From Siphonodentalium dalli (taxonomy: Eukaryota > Mollusca > Scaphopoda > Gadilida > Siphonodentaliidae): a DNA stretch of 64,000 nucleotides. Both the position numbers and the translations under genes were made by a program. Positions 35,721 to 45,828 of this stretch are shown in pieces. The notes beneath the pieces are model-generated. The model saw only the letters and a program-made list of their open reading frames with translations, was not told the origin of the DNA and made no database searches. The stretch spans positions 161,940,875-162,004,874 of the forward strand of contig CP136062.1 of NCBI GenBank assembly GCA_032622095.1, in the 5' to 3' direction. Positions within the stretch are counted from its first letter, which is position 1, and every line of letters starts with the position of its first letter.

Positions 35721-36109
35721 AATAATTGAGCTCAGGGCTGGCGATAACTGTTCACAAAACAATCTAGTTTTTTGTACAGGTTCAGAGAATCAGGGAGTGT
35801 ACATATATTCTGATGACATAGGATATTCTTTGCGGATCACTACGCTGGACCTACAGCGGTGCCTCGACAAGTCAACGAGGGAAACTACAAAGAAACAGAA
35901 CAGGAGAGAAGCAATAATTTAATTTAAATGTCCCAATTTTGAGCGCAAAATGTCGCAATATTAAGCGCAAAATATTGAGATATTAAGCGCAAAATATTGC
36001 AATAATATCATAAGCGACATGCTTATAAGCGTTTCCATGCACTTCCAATATTATTGCGATATTGGGCGAGAAAATAGCGCGCTTAATATACCACTTCTTT
36101 TAACTGGTA

Positions 36110-37033
36110 CCGTATATCAATAACAGCTAGTTGGGATTGGAACCTTCAAGACAACAGCAGATCCCATAATAACTGTGCCCAATGACTTGACGACAATGTT
36201 CTCCTGTAGTCGCACATTTTCCATGAAATTTTAAAGCACGATGCATCAAACTGTATACTGGTATCACAACACTTAGTATCAATATCAGTGAGTCAGCCAA
36301 AGAGAGTTTGATAAGAACATCCAACCAATAGTGTACTCCCGGTAAATTGTCGTAATACCGGTAACTTGACGATAACATTGCGAATGATGACAATGTCTCA
36401 TATCCACACGTTTCAATGAAAATTGATGAACACGGGATGAATTGGTCCGTGTAATTGTAAAGTTGGAATTGTAGATGTGTGATCATCCATCACTGCGCGG
36501 CGTCAGTTCATTTTTACGGTGTTGTTGTTGACATTGAAGCTCTTGTGAATTACACTGGTGCGCACAGTACATGTACATGTATATCCTCTCTTGTAAATGT
36601 ACATGCATGTGCTTTGAAACAATCAGTTTTTGAACACTGTCAACTGGTTTGTCAACATTCTAATAATAATAGCTGCTCGTTGAGTCGTTGTTGTTATTAT
36701 TGTCACTATTGGTTGACATCAAAGCTCGAGTTAATTGTACCTGTATACTCTCGTGTCAGTAAATGTGCAAGTGTTTTGATACTAAGTCACAACACAGCAC
36801 TGAGTCGAGTGAAGTCAGACCATGGATCGTGCCATGAAATGATGAATCGATTGGCATGCATCTCTGCTCTCGAATTTAGTGGAAATTGTCAATGATTAAT
36901 GCGATTTTCGAAGAATTGAAACTTCTCCGGTTATCAAAGGAACCGAAATCATACCGTCTTAACAACTGTCCACAATCGAAAAGGTAACAGTTACCCACAA
37001 ACAATAGTTTACGATCAAATGTGCATTGCCAAA
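36110..37033. other. No supported gene
   Basis: Two frames of 119 and 138 codons on opposite strands have no domain or splice structure. The segment is interior sequence of the 29437-38063 element if that element is real. Confidence 0.4.
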
Positions 37034-37681
37034 GGTAACACTCCACAGTTTCGAATGATCAGTAGGGGTAAATTTCTTAGAATAGAGTACCAGTGTTTTC
37101 TGTCACCATGGGTGTGGCATGTTTATTGAGAGAAGGTTAGTTATGAATTTTTAGAGGATGTCTTTGAGTTTTGAAAAATATTGTTTCACGTGACCTTGAC
37201 CCCACCAGTATCAAGTAGTAGCGATGTCTGCGAAACAGACGCTCCATACACCAGCGTGACTTTTCAGCATCTAAAATTTGTCATCTGCATGAAAAATGTT
37301 TTTTTTTTAGAAATTACAGTGGTGAGAAGTTTTAATTTTGTTTATATTATTGTGAGGAAACAGTGTTCTTCCCAGACAACATAGGCGGCTATACTCTGGA
37401 ATATCTTGTTTTTGTGTCCCTAGGGCCTGAAAATCGCTTATTTTGGCCATTTTTGCATCAAAATTTCATTTTTTTCAGGCACACAATCAAGGTGCATAAC
37501 TCTTGCTACCCCCATTAAAATGACAATTCTGTATCAAAATCTTTAAGCCTAGTATGTGCTCAACCCAGGCATATATACATTGTATATGTGCTGTGGGATC
37601 ACATTTCAGTTATTTTTAAATGAATTGATGCCCCCCCCCTTATTTTTGCACCAATCCCTGCAGAAACTGTGGAGTGTCACC
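37034..37681 (+). mobile_element. Miniature inverted-repeat element, GGTGACACTCC family, copy 1
   Basis: Termini GGTAACACTCCACAGTTTC (37034-37052) and GAAACTGTGGAGTGTCACC (37663-37681) are inverted repeats with one mismatch. The interior (CTTGACCCCACCAGTATCAA, ATTGTGAGGAAACAGTGTTC, GCACACAATCAAGGTGCATA) recurs inverted at 40400-40967. It is non-coding. Confidence 0.9.
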
Positions 37682-38063
37682 AAAGAAAAAATGGCGAAGA
37701 AATGAGCTGTGCTAAAGCGGTAACTTAACCCCGGAATGAGAATAACGTACCGTACTCATGATAATTCGTACACATAATAACACATAATGAATGCCGGATA
37801 AATAATATATATTAAATATATTAAATATCAGCAGAGTAAGATTCAGTCTACTGTATGGAGTAATTGCCGTATATAATATGGTCGCCGATAAATATACTAT
37901 TGAATTTTGATGGCATGACTTTGAATCACGAAAATATTTAATTTAGACAATTTTCATGGGCACATAAAATAACGGTAATGGACCGTCAAACTGATGAAAC
38001 GGTATGGGACCGTTGATTATGACGGCCCGAAACCGTCGAACCGACAGTAATTTCTAACAGTGT

Positions 38064-38295
38064 AGTTTGGACCAATATGATATCATTCTCTTTTGTATGT
38101 CAATGTGAAGAGGCCAACGTTCAAGCTCACCATATACCATATAATTTGGAGTACTACTCTTCATATATTCGTTAATGACTTGCAAAAATATAAATGTACA
38201 GCTTCTATATGTCCCTTAGATTTTCGGACTTTGCACCCATGGAAGGTGAACGTTTTTAAGCCACAATTATGTCCAATTTCTCGCTTGTTTCATGT
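38064..38295. other. No supported gene
   Basis: No feature recognised between the outer element end and the coding remnant at 38296. Confidence 0.4.
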
Positions 38296-38652
38296 TCAGC
38301 TTTCTTTTCTTTTTTTCGTTCTGTCAAACTTAACTGTTTCTTTTAAATATAAGGGAACAGGGGACTCCTCTTGGAAAGCTACAGGGTGGGTGGAATTAAG
38401 AGCCCCATTACAGTTTGTGTCTCCATGCAAGTTCATGTCAGAGTTGCCAACCCAAAAGTATGTCAGAACAGTTTGTGTTTTATCTGATGGTTTTAATGGC
38501 AATGTCCCACAAGATATTGCAAGTAGCTGTGGCTTTTCAGCCCGTGCGGTCTCGATCTCGCGTACTAAATTGTAATCAATGCAATGGCCTAACTGATTTG
38601 CTACCTGTATAGGTTTCTTTTGTCCAGTAATATTATGCAGACCGAGACCCAA
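38296..38652 (-). pseudogene. Fragment of a multicopy transposon-associated protein
   Basis: The minus frame reads GLGLHNITGQKKPIQVANQL, then GHCIDYNLVREIETARAE, a Trp-Val-Gly-Asn-Ser segment, and STHPVAFQEESP. I recall the pattern LGLH..TGQK..I...N..GHC..Y..V.EIETA.AE, later followed by HN/TH-G-AFQE, from a family of repetitive uncharacterised proteins in invertebrate genomes. I cannot name its enzyme class. The frame ends at 38296 and starts with an ATG that is probably not original, so both ends are truncated. Confidence 0.5.
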
Positions 38653-39579
38653 GAGAACATGTTTTGCGGTAATGACTTTCCCGCGTATGATTAGGAAGGA
38701 TGGCGAAGTAAACGTTTTTTTTTAAATTTTATTCAGTATTTTTGAAATTAGTCTTGTCGATTACTAATGCATTAGGCTATAAATGCTATTGAGAATGTGA
38801 AATTACGATGCATTATACAACAATACGGTAGGAATTTAGTTTGAATGTTGAAAACCAATATAATTCGATTTTTTTCTTCAAAATAATTAGGCATATATAT
38901 TCCTAAAGTGTGTACGATGTGAATTGTTTACACTTGAATACATCTATTTAATGTGATTCGTAAAAACAAACCCAGTGGTCCAATATTTCGCCAACAAATT
39001 AACTTTTTGTAATGTTTTGAAAAATCTCGAAAAATCAGGAATTTTGGAGTAGTGGAAATATTACGTAATATCTCAACTAAACGGATACGAATTGCTCATT
39101 GGGTCTTGGTACATCTTGTAACACAATCTTTGTGTCAGTTTGTTAATGCACATTCAGTCTTAGCCTATTTGGTTTATAAGTTATCGCATCTTATGTGCGG
39201 TTCAAATTTTCGATATTATTTATGAAAAAAATACGATTTTTTAGTAAAAAATATATTTTGCCTGAAATAAAATTGTCTGTTCTTTTTTTGAACGTACATA
39301 TAAGAGCCTGTGCAATATAAAAACGCTTGGAATATATTTCTAAACCTAACTTGTGAATTTATATGTATTTTTTAGTGAATTCAAATATTTTAGTCAAATT
39401 TCGAGAGAAAAAAATGGTAAACAGGCTGTGGTATCGCTGTGCCCCAGCAGATCGCTGATCACCTCCAATGGCATAATGCCCCTGGAGAATACCTATCACT
39501 ATCAGGAAATACCAGTCGCAATTTCTGCGCTCTCCGGTGGCACCTACCTCCGCCACAGACTGGTCTAATACAACATTCG
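38653..39579. other. No supported gene
   Basis: AT-rich; open frames on both strands at 39353-39568 have no recognised domain. Confidence 0.4.
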
Positions 39580-39885
39580 TTACATTATATGCACTCTTGT
39601 CCTAGAAATTGATTAATGTTAATCTATAGTCAGGGGGTGTGTTGCGTTGACGCCCGATGTGATAACTGTCACCAGATCCACATTCTATAATTAATTGTGG
39701 TTACGTCGTGTGTACGGAAACTTCTCGGAGAACGTAACCTGCAGTCAAATACTACTTTATGTATATAATTATATGCACTCTTGTCCCAGAAATTGATTAA
39801 TGTTAATCTATAGTCAGGGGGTGTCTTGCGTTGACGCCCGATGTGATAACTGTCACCAGATCCACTTCCGATAATTAATTGTGGC
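39580..39885 (+). repeat. Direct duplication with about 190-bp period
   Basis: ATGCACTCTTGTCC, AGAAATTGATTAATGTTAAT, CTATAGTCAGGGGGTGT, TGCGTTGACGCCCGATGTGA and TAACTGTCACCAGATCCAC occur at about 39588-39700 and again at 39773-39885. They differ at only a few bases, so the event is recent. Confidence 0.9.
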
Positions 39886-39894
39886 ATATAATTA

Positions 39895-40315
39895 TAATAA
39901 TTAGCATATTATTATCTGCAGTCTCTGTATATATGCGTGTGCATTTAGCATGCAGCCACCATAAAGTGATGTGAAACATTCTGGTATGGTGATCAAATAG
40001 AAATTGAGAATAATCTTGCTCAAAGAACTTATTTGTTACGAATATTAATCCAAATTGACGATACACACCGTCATTCTTATATATTAATTAAATGTCATGG
40101 TTATTGATGGCGAAATCATTTATGTTAGATTATCGCCGATAGTTGCGTCCCGAATCGAGATGTAAATATTTACAATTGGGGGTAGTTCAGACGATGTTTT
40201 CTATGGAGTGGTACGGTCGATTTCTTTGAAATTTTCGGCGATGTTAGCAGAATGCTACATTCCCCAGGTTGGCGTAGCACCTGAGTACTAACTTATCAAT
40301 TTCTCGCACCCGAAC
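39895..40315 (-). repeat. Diverged inverted counterpart of 50640-50990
   Basis: Shares with the complement of 50640-50990 the blocks GTGAAACA, GATAGTTGCGTCCCGAATCG, AGATGTAAATATTTACAATT, GATGTTTTCTATGGAGT, TTTTCGGCGATGTTAG and GTTGGCGTAGC. It is non-coding. Confidence 0.7.
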
Positions 40316-40399
40316 AAGTCCATAACACGTCTTTAATGTATCTGTTTCATATTTACCGTTTAATATATTCGAAGGCGTCCTGTAAATGGTTGGATATGG

Positions 40400-40967
40400 G
40401 GTGACACTCCACAGTTTCTGCAGGGATTGGTGCAGAAATAAGGGGGGCATCAATTCATTTTAAAATAACTGAAATGTGAACCCACAACACATATACAGTG
40501 TATATATGCCTGGGTTGAGAACATACTAGGCTTTAATATTTTGATACTTAATTATCATGTTAATGGGGGTAGCAAGAGTTATGCGCCTTGATTGTGTGCC
40601 TGAAAAAATGAAATTTTGATGCAAAAATGGCCAAAATAAGCGATTTTCGGGCTCGTGGGACACAAAAACATGATTTTTCGGAGCATAGCCCCCTATGTTA
40701 TCTGGAAGAACACTGTTTCCTCACAATAATTTCCAAAAAAATATTGTTCATGCGATGACAAATTTTAGGTGCTAAAAAGTCACGTTGGTGTCTGGAGCCA
40801 CTGTTTCGCAAATATCGCTACTACTTGATACTGGTGGGGTCAAGGTCACCTGAAACAATATTTTTCAAAACTCAAAGACATCCTCTAGAATTCCACAAAT
40901 TCATAACTAACCTTCTCTCAATAAACATGCCACACTCATGGTGTCAGAAAACACTGGTAGTGTCACC
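40400..40967 (-). mobile_element. GGTGACACTCC family, copy 2, inverted
   Basis: Complementary along its length to 37034-37681. The left terminus GGTGACACTCCACAGTTTC is intact. At the right, homology runs to ACACTGGTAGTGTCACC, so the far terminus is shortened. The element is 568 bp against 648 bp for copy 1. Confidence 0.85.
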
Positions 40968-41256
40968 TGGGTACAAATCCCCTTTAACCAACAGTGGTTC
41001 CTATGCATCGAATGTTATGTAAACACAAATCAAAGTCTAATAGAATTTCTTGTCATTAAGAACGGCACCAGATATTGATCTTTTTACTAAGCAGACGCAG
41101 TCTAACACGATATGTCCATGTCACAATGTCACGAAACGAATCTATATGCAATCCCAGACAGTTGTCATGACATTGATCGCGCGCCAAATACACAGACAGA
41201 AGATGACAATATCGATGTAAATATTTGACTGTTACCTTTGAGCAGAGAGATAGATA

Positions 41257-41745
41257 ACACAAGAAAACCATAGTCAGAAATGGTAACGCCCTCAAGATCA
41301 TATTATTAGCCATATATACAATATAACAACTTTAATGATATAAACAAACACCTCGTAGGATTCATGTTCGAATTAAATTTCTTATACAATCGTCAAATCC
41401 CCGTGCAGTATAATAGTAGATAGCTTCCGATTTATGTCATGTGAAAATAAACGAAAGTTGTTCAAATAATAATTCAACAAAGAAGGCTAAAGAACAATAG
41501 AAACACATAACGCGCAGTGCGATAATGGTTAGCGCGCGAATTCCCGTTAGAATTAATCGGCTCGCACTTCTTGGCATGCGAATAACAAACCATGGGTCAA
41601 ATAAATCATGTCTCGCGAGACGCACGCTGCATGAAATAATAGTGTAAACGACAATAAACGAAATTGAAATTCCCATCTACACCTTTTATCGGACTCGGCT
41701 TCAGGGTCGCACTACAACTTTTAATGCGTCCCAAAAATCCCCATT
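41257..41745 (-). repeat. Diverged inverted counterpart of 9150-9765
   Basis: ACAAGAAAACCATAGTCAGA, AATGGTAACGCC, CAACTTTTAATGCGTCCCAA and AAATCCCCATTTCTATAA are complements of blocks in 9150-9765. The segment at 40968-41256 holds nothing recognised. Confidence 0.65.
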
Positions 41746-41774
41746 TCTATAAATAATGACTCGGCCATTTCCGC

Positions 41775-41918
41775 TTCGCTGATGGTTCAATCGGTTAGGG
41801 GTACAACTCCAAGCCGTTTTGCCCTCCAATGCTGGCGATAATGGTTCAAATCTGCATGTTTCCATGATAGACTTTGTATATCTGAATCGTTATCTGGTGG
41901 AAATTTCATACAAGGCCT
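41775..41918 (+). mobile_element. SINE fragment with tRNA-like head
   Basis: Matches the head of the SINE at 60624: GGTTCAATCGGTTAGGGGTA (A box region), CCAAGCCGTTTTGCCC, GCTGGCGATAATGG and GGTTCAAATCTGCATGTTTC (B box region), then CGTTATCTGGTGGAA. The 5' edge and the 3' tail are lost. Confidence 0.85.
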
Positions 41919-42150
41919 TGCTGACATTTCTGATGGAACTAACGGCTCTGGTTTGTTTTTAGTTTTAATATTGCATATATGAGACAATTGCTGATCAATT
42001 CAGTAATCTGTTTGTTAATCTGTATCTGTACGTTCCAGTAACCAGTTTGGCTTTTATGGGATGGCGTCATGAAAGGGTTAATAGATGGGCACCAAACCGA
42101 ACACTTCGCCAGTTCTATGTATTTGGTATTCCCCTGATGACATTAACCCT
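41919..42150. repeat. Unassigned, with a GTCATGAAAGGGTTAAT palindrome
   Basis: GCGTCATGAAAGGGTTAAT at 42064-42082 pairs with ATTAACCCTTTCATGACG at about 42143-42160, a small hairpin element whose right arm overlaps the start of E4. Confidence 0.6.
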
Positions 42151-42253
42151 TTCATGACGGGAGCTGCGCTGGCGCAACATTAATGACCCTGTGCCAATGC
42201 ATTTTCTTATATATGCGAGTCGACCATAGGTCGCCTCACATATATAAGAGAAC

Positions 42254-43143
42254 TAGCAGGTTAGCCCGCCACTGGCGGCAATCGTCAGAAACATGACATC
42301 TTTTAAATAAAATTTTTAATTAATTTTAAATTTTTTTAATTAATTTTTTAATTTAATTTTTTGTTTTTCAATGAGTTAATTGTGCCTTTTTTCAATTTTA
42401 CCCGATTTGACCTTGAATTGATCATTTTCAAGGTCAAGGTCAGGTCGGGTGACAATTTAACCCGTCCATGACACTTCCCGTAGACACCAAGTTTGAGCTC
42501 AATCGGTCCGAGTCTATAAAGGACACACACATATATATCATTTGTGGGTACCCGTTTCAAGGTGAAGATCACCTCGGGCGGAAAAACTTACCCGATAAAA
42601 ATCTCCCCCTTTCATTGGAACTCCTAAGTACGAAATTAAGTACGAAATTTCGCCTCGAGACGGTCAATGGAGCCGTATTTATACTCGTCGTGTATATAGA
42701 CGCTCAGTACGATAACATTGTATTGAATTGAAAACAAACGCTTCCCGTCGTGAAATCATCTCTCTGCATAATATTTCGAGGGATAAAATTGCATTGAATT
42801 GAAAACAAACGCTTCCCGTCGTGAAAATCTCTCTGCATAATATTTCGAGCGACAGGCTACAATCTCTCTGCAGATGCTAATAACGTTGAATGGTAAACAA
42901 ACGCTCTTTATAGCGATGCGTCAAAAACAAACGCTCATTAAATTATCACTTGATTAACCACCGCGGTGCCGATTGTGGTGATTTGGGAAGGGAGAAACGG
43001 TGCTCTGAGCTTCTCCAAAACGCGACAACTACGGTGTTCGTGGTTTTTTACACTTATATACGAAATTTGAGCTCGATAAGTGCAGTCGTTTTCGATTCTA
43101 TGAAGTACACACACACATATATACGGAAGTCTCAAAATATATA
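42254..43143 (+). repeat. Module 1 of the array
   Basis: Opens CTAGCAGGTTAGCCCGCCAC. Then come AT runs, TGACCTTGAATTGATC, TTCAAGGTCAAGGTCAGG, ACACACACATATAT and finally TCTCAAAATATATAGTACTAG. A duplicated ATTGAATTGAAAACAAACGC block with CTCTGCATAATATTTCGAG lies at 42721-42855. No coding domain. Confidence 0.75.
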
Positions 43144-43967
43144 GTACTAGCAGGTTAGCCCGCCACCGGCGGCTTGTCCGAAACATGACATTTTTATATA
43201 TATTTTTTAAATTTTTAGCTCCACGCGTTTCAATAAGAAAAATTTGTACCCGGTAGCTCCACCAGTTTCCGAGATCTGGTCTGCGCATGAAAATTTGTAC
43301 CCGGCGCAAGATACATTCACATGCCAAATTTCAAGTCGATAGCTCCACCCGTTTCCGAGATCTCGTCTGCCCATGCGCTGCACGGACGTCGCACGGACTC
43401 GGCGGCCCGATAAAATTTGTACCCGGTGCAAGATACATTCACATAGCAAATTTCAAGTCGATAGCTCCACCCGTTTCCGAGATCTCGTCTGCGCATGCGC
43501 TGCACGGGCGTCGCACGGGCTCGGCGACCCGATAAAATTTGTACCCGGCGCAAGATACATTCACATAGCAAATTTCAAGTCGATAGCTCCACCAGTTTCC
43601 GATATCTCGTCTGCGCATGCGCTGCACGGGCGTCGCACGGGCTCGCCAACACGACAACGACCACCGCCTGGTCAAACTACACACACGTACCAAGTTTCGT
43701 CCCGATCGGTCGAGAATCGTAGATTTGTATGAAGTACAACACACACACAAACATAAATATATAAGAGAGATATGTAAATTAGATAGATTGTATCAAAATA
43801 TATAGGAGAGATATGTAAATGATCTACACACCATTACTGGTGTTTGTCAAAGTTTAGTGGGGTATATCAATACTCATTCACGATCATATCATTGAGGTCC
43901 GGAGGGTGTGGGCTATCTCTCGAATACAAGGAGTTCTCAAAATATATAGAAGAGAAGAAGAAGACTA
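43144..43967 (+). repeat. Module 2, with 122-bp sub-repeats
   Basis: Opens ACTAGCAGGTTAGCCCGCCA. About three sub-repeats (43270-43640) carry GTACCCGGCGCAAGATACAT, TCACATAGCAAATTTCAAGT, CGATAGCTCCACCCGTTTCC and TCTGCGCATGCGCTGCACGG. It closes with CCAAGTTTCGTCCCGATCGG and ACACACACACAAAC. The overlapping open frames on both strands read the sub-repeats and are not genes. Confidence 0.85.
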
Positions 43968-44740
43968 GAAGGTGACCCGACTTCGTCCGGGCTTTGACCT
44001 TGAATTGACCATTTTGAAGGTCAAGGTCAGGTGGGGTCAAACACCAACACCCCAAACATGGTGGAAATCGGCCCAGCGGATACCGGGAAATCGGCCCAAC
44101 GGATACCGAGATACCCTATGCATCAAATTTCGTCCGTAAAAATCCGCCAGTTTAACCCGATTTGATTTCCACTCAAGTAGATAAACGCGCCTCATATACA
44201 CACGCTCATTAATTATCAAGTTTCAACGTGCCCGAGATATCGCCAAGACGTCTGAAAAAGTCAAATACATCGGCCGGTTAAGCGTTAACGTGATCTAACG
44301 TTATGACCTCTAACGGCGTCATAGAAGTTACGCATTGTTTTTATCCTGATGGAAGATAGTACCACTTCTTCTTGATAATTGAGGCAGATAACTAAAACGG
44401 ACACATACGCATTATATATCGTTGGAAAGAGGAAACACGAAAGATTCTCACAGTGTCATTATTATGACTGGCATTTTATTATTCGCGCTGTTTCGAATCG
44501 ATTTGTAAGCACCGAACTCAAATGAAAGTCCCGTAAACACAGCGTAAAAACAGATTTGACCTCGGCACGTGAAAAGTTGAATTCGGATCTGAAAATTAAT
44601 ATGCCTATGCCACTTCCCGACCGATAGTACCCTCACAAACGAAGTTTCATCGAAATCGGGTCGGCCGTTTTCGAGTTCATCGCGAACACACACACAGACA
44701 CACCACAGATACACAGACAGATCTTCCAAAATATATAATA
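43968..44740 (+). repeat. Module 3
   Basis: Opens ACTAGAAGGTGACCCGACTT, then TCGTCCGGGCTTTGACC and AAGGTCAAGGTCAGG. It closes with TTTCATCGAAATCGGGTCGG, CCGTTTTCGAG and ACACACACAGACACACC, then CTTCCAAAATATATAATAGA. Confidence 0.8.
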
Positions 44741-45313
44741 GACTAGAAGGTGACCCGACTTCGTCCGGGCTTTGACCTTGTATTGTCTATTTTGAAGGCC
44801 AAGGTCAAGTGGGGTCACGATTTAACCCGTCCAAAACACTGCCCGAACAAAAGTACCCGACAAAAGTACCCGTCGAAATCCATCCGGTTTTACCCGATTT
44901 GACCTTGAATTGATCATTTTGAAGGTCAAGGTCAGGTCGGGGTCACAAAGTAACCCCACGTATCAAATTTCGTCGAAATCCCATCAAAATTGGCGATTTG
45001 ACCTTGAAGTTACCCGATTTCAAGGTCAATGTCACGTCGCACGGGCAAATGAATATGCTTATGAGACTCGCCATTAGAAAGTACCCCCATATACCAAGTT
45101 TCATCGAAATCCCGTGATATTCGGGCGTTTGACCTTGAAATGACCCGATTTCAAGGTCAAGGTGACGTCACACGGACAAATTAATATGCCTATGTTCGTC
45201 CCCGGCCGAAAATACCCCCACATACCAAGTTTCATCGAAATCGGCTTGGCCGTTTTCGAGTCCATCGATTACAGACAGACACACACACAGACAGATCTTC
45301 CAAAATATATAAT
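44741..45313 (+). repeat. Module 4
   Basis: Opens ACTAGAAGGTGACCCGACTT. It contains repeated TGACCTTGAA and TCAAGGTCAA words, AAGGTGACGTCACACGG at about 45158 (a full TGACGTCA), and ACCAAGTTTCATCGAAATC. It closes ACAGACAGACACACACACAG then CTTCCAAAATATATAATTGA. Confidence 0.8.
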
Positions 45314-45828
45314 TGACTAGCCGATGAGCCCGACGTTGTCCGGGCTATTCAAAAACCAAATTTCCAAGTCGATAGCTCCACCCGTTTCCGATATCTGGTC
45401 TGCGCATGCGCGAAGCTGGCGTCGCACGGGCTCGGGGATCAGATAAAATTCGTATCCGGGGCAAGATACATTCACATAGCAAATTTCAAGTCGATAGTTC
45501 CACCCGTTTCCGAAATCTCGTCTGCGCATGCGCGAAGCTGGCGTCGCACGGGCTCGGCGACCCGATAAAATTCGTACTCGGGGCAAGATACATTCACATA
45601 CCAAATTTCAAGTCGATAGCTCCACCCGTTTCCGAGATCTCGTCTGCGCATGCGCTGCACGGGCGTCGCACGGGTTCGCCAATACGACAACGACCACCGC
45701 CTGGTCAAACTACACACACGTACCAAGTTTCGTCCCGATCGGTCGAGAATCGTAGATTTGTATTAAGGACAGACAGACAGACAAACAGACAGACAGAGGT
45801 CTTCAAAATATATATGAGATAGACTAGC
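45314..45828 (+). repeat. Module 5, with 122-bp sub-repeats
   Basis: Opens ACTAGCCGATGAGCCCGACG then TTGTCCGGGCTATT. About three sub-repeats follow, like those of module 2, with GCGAAGCTGGCGTCGCACGG variants. It closes with ACAGACAGACAGACAAACAG and GGTCTTCAAAATATATATGA. Confidence 0.85.

Larger units (their letters stand above)
30470..35925 (+). mobile_element. CR1-like non-LTR retrotransposon, near full length but dead
   Basis: The order is PHD-finger ORF1, low-complexity ORF1 remainder, apurinic-type endonuclease, reverse transcriptase and C-terminal zinc-knuckle-like region. PHD fingers in ORF1 are described for CR1-like LINEs, so that clade is the likely home. The copy carries an inserted SINE fragment, at least four frameshifts, one in-frame stop and a lost endonuclease residue. 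Coding ends at 35720; about 200 bases of possible 3' untranslated DNA follow. No target duplication was found; the edges are approximate and set by the flanking inverted-repeat element. Confidence 0.85.
30290..36109. mobile_element. TA-flanked inverted-repeat element, split by a LINE
   Basis: CCAGTCAGAAGAAGTGGTAT at 30292-30311 pairs with ATACCACTTCTTTTAACTGG at 36088-36107 (two mismatches). TA lies immediately outside both. Further in, GCTTATTATTGCGACATT on the left answers complement words (AATGTCGCAATATTAAGC) at 35945-35970. So the arms are long, roughly 130 bp, though degenerate. TA duplications suggest a Tc1/mariner-type miniature element of about 350 bp before the LINE entered. Confidence 0.7.
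29437..38063. mobile_element. Outer element of a nest: CACTG-terminated, ACGGTC-rich ends
   Basis: The left end at about 29437 reads CACTGTTAGAAA then ACCGTCG. The right end at 38063 reads on the complement CACTGTTAGAAATTACTGTCG-like, a match of about 12 bases plus a looser extension. Both ends carry a cluster of the short word ACGGTC/GACCGT: roughly a dozen at 29455-29645 and half a dozen at 37975-38045. CACTG ends with repeated subterminal words are typical of CACTA/EnSpm transposons. No transposase is recognised inside, and no clean 2-4-bp target duplication could be read. The interior holds the 30290-36109 element and the 37034-37681 element. Confidence 0.5.

Noticed and set aside
30290-36109. 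A DNA transposon that encodes its own reverse transcriptase
   Set aside because: The LINE has a complete non-LTR layout, and the inverted repeats resemble a small TA-flanked element; insertion of one into the other is simpler.
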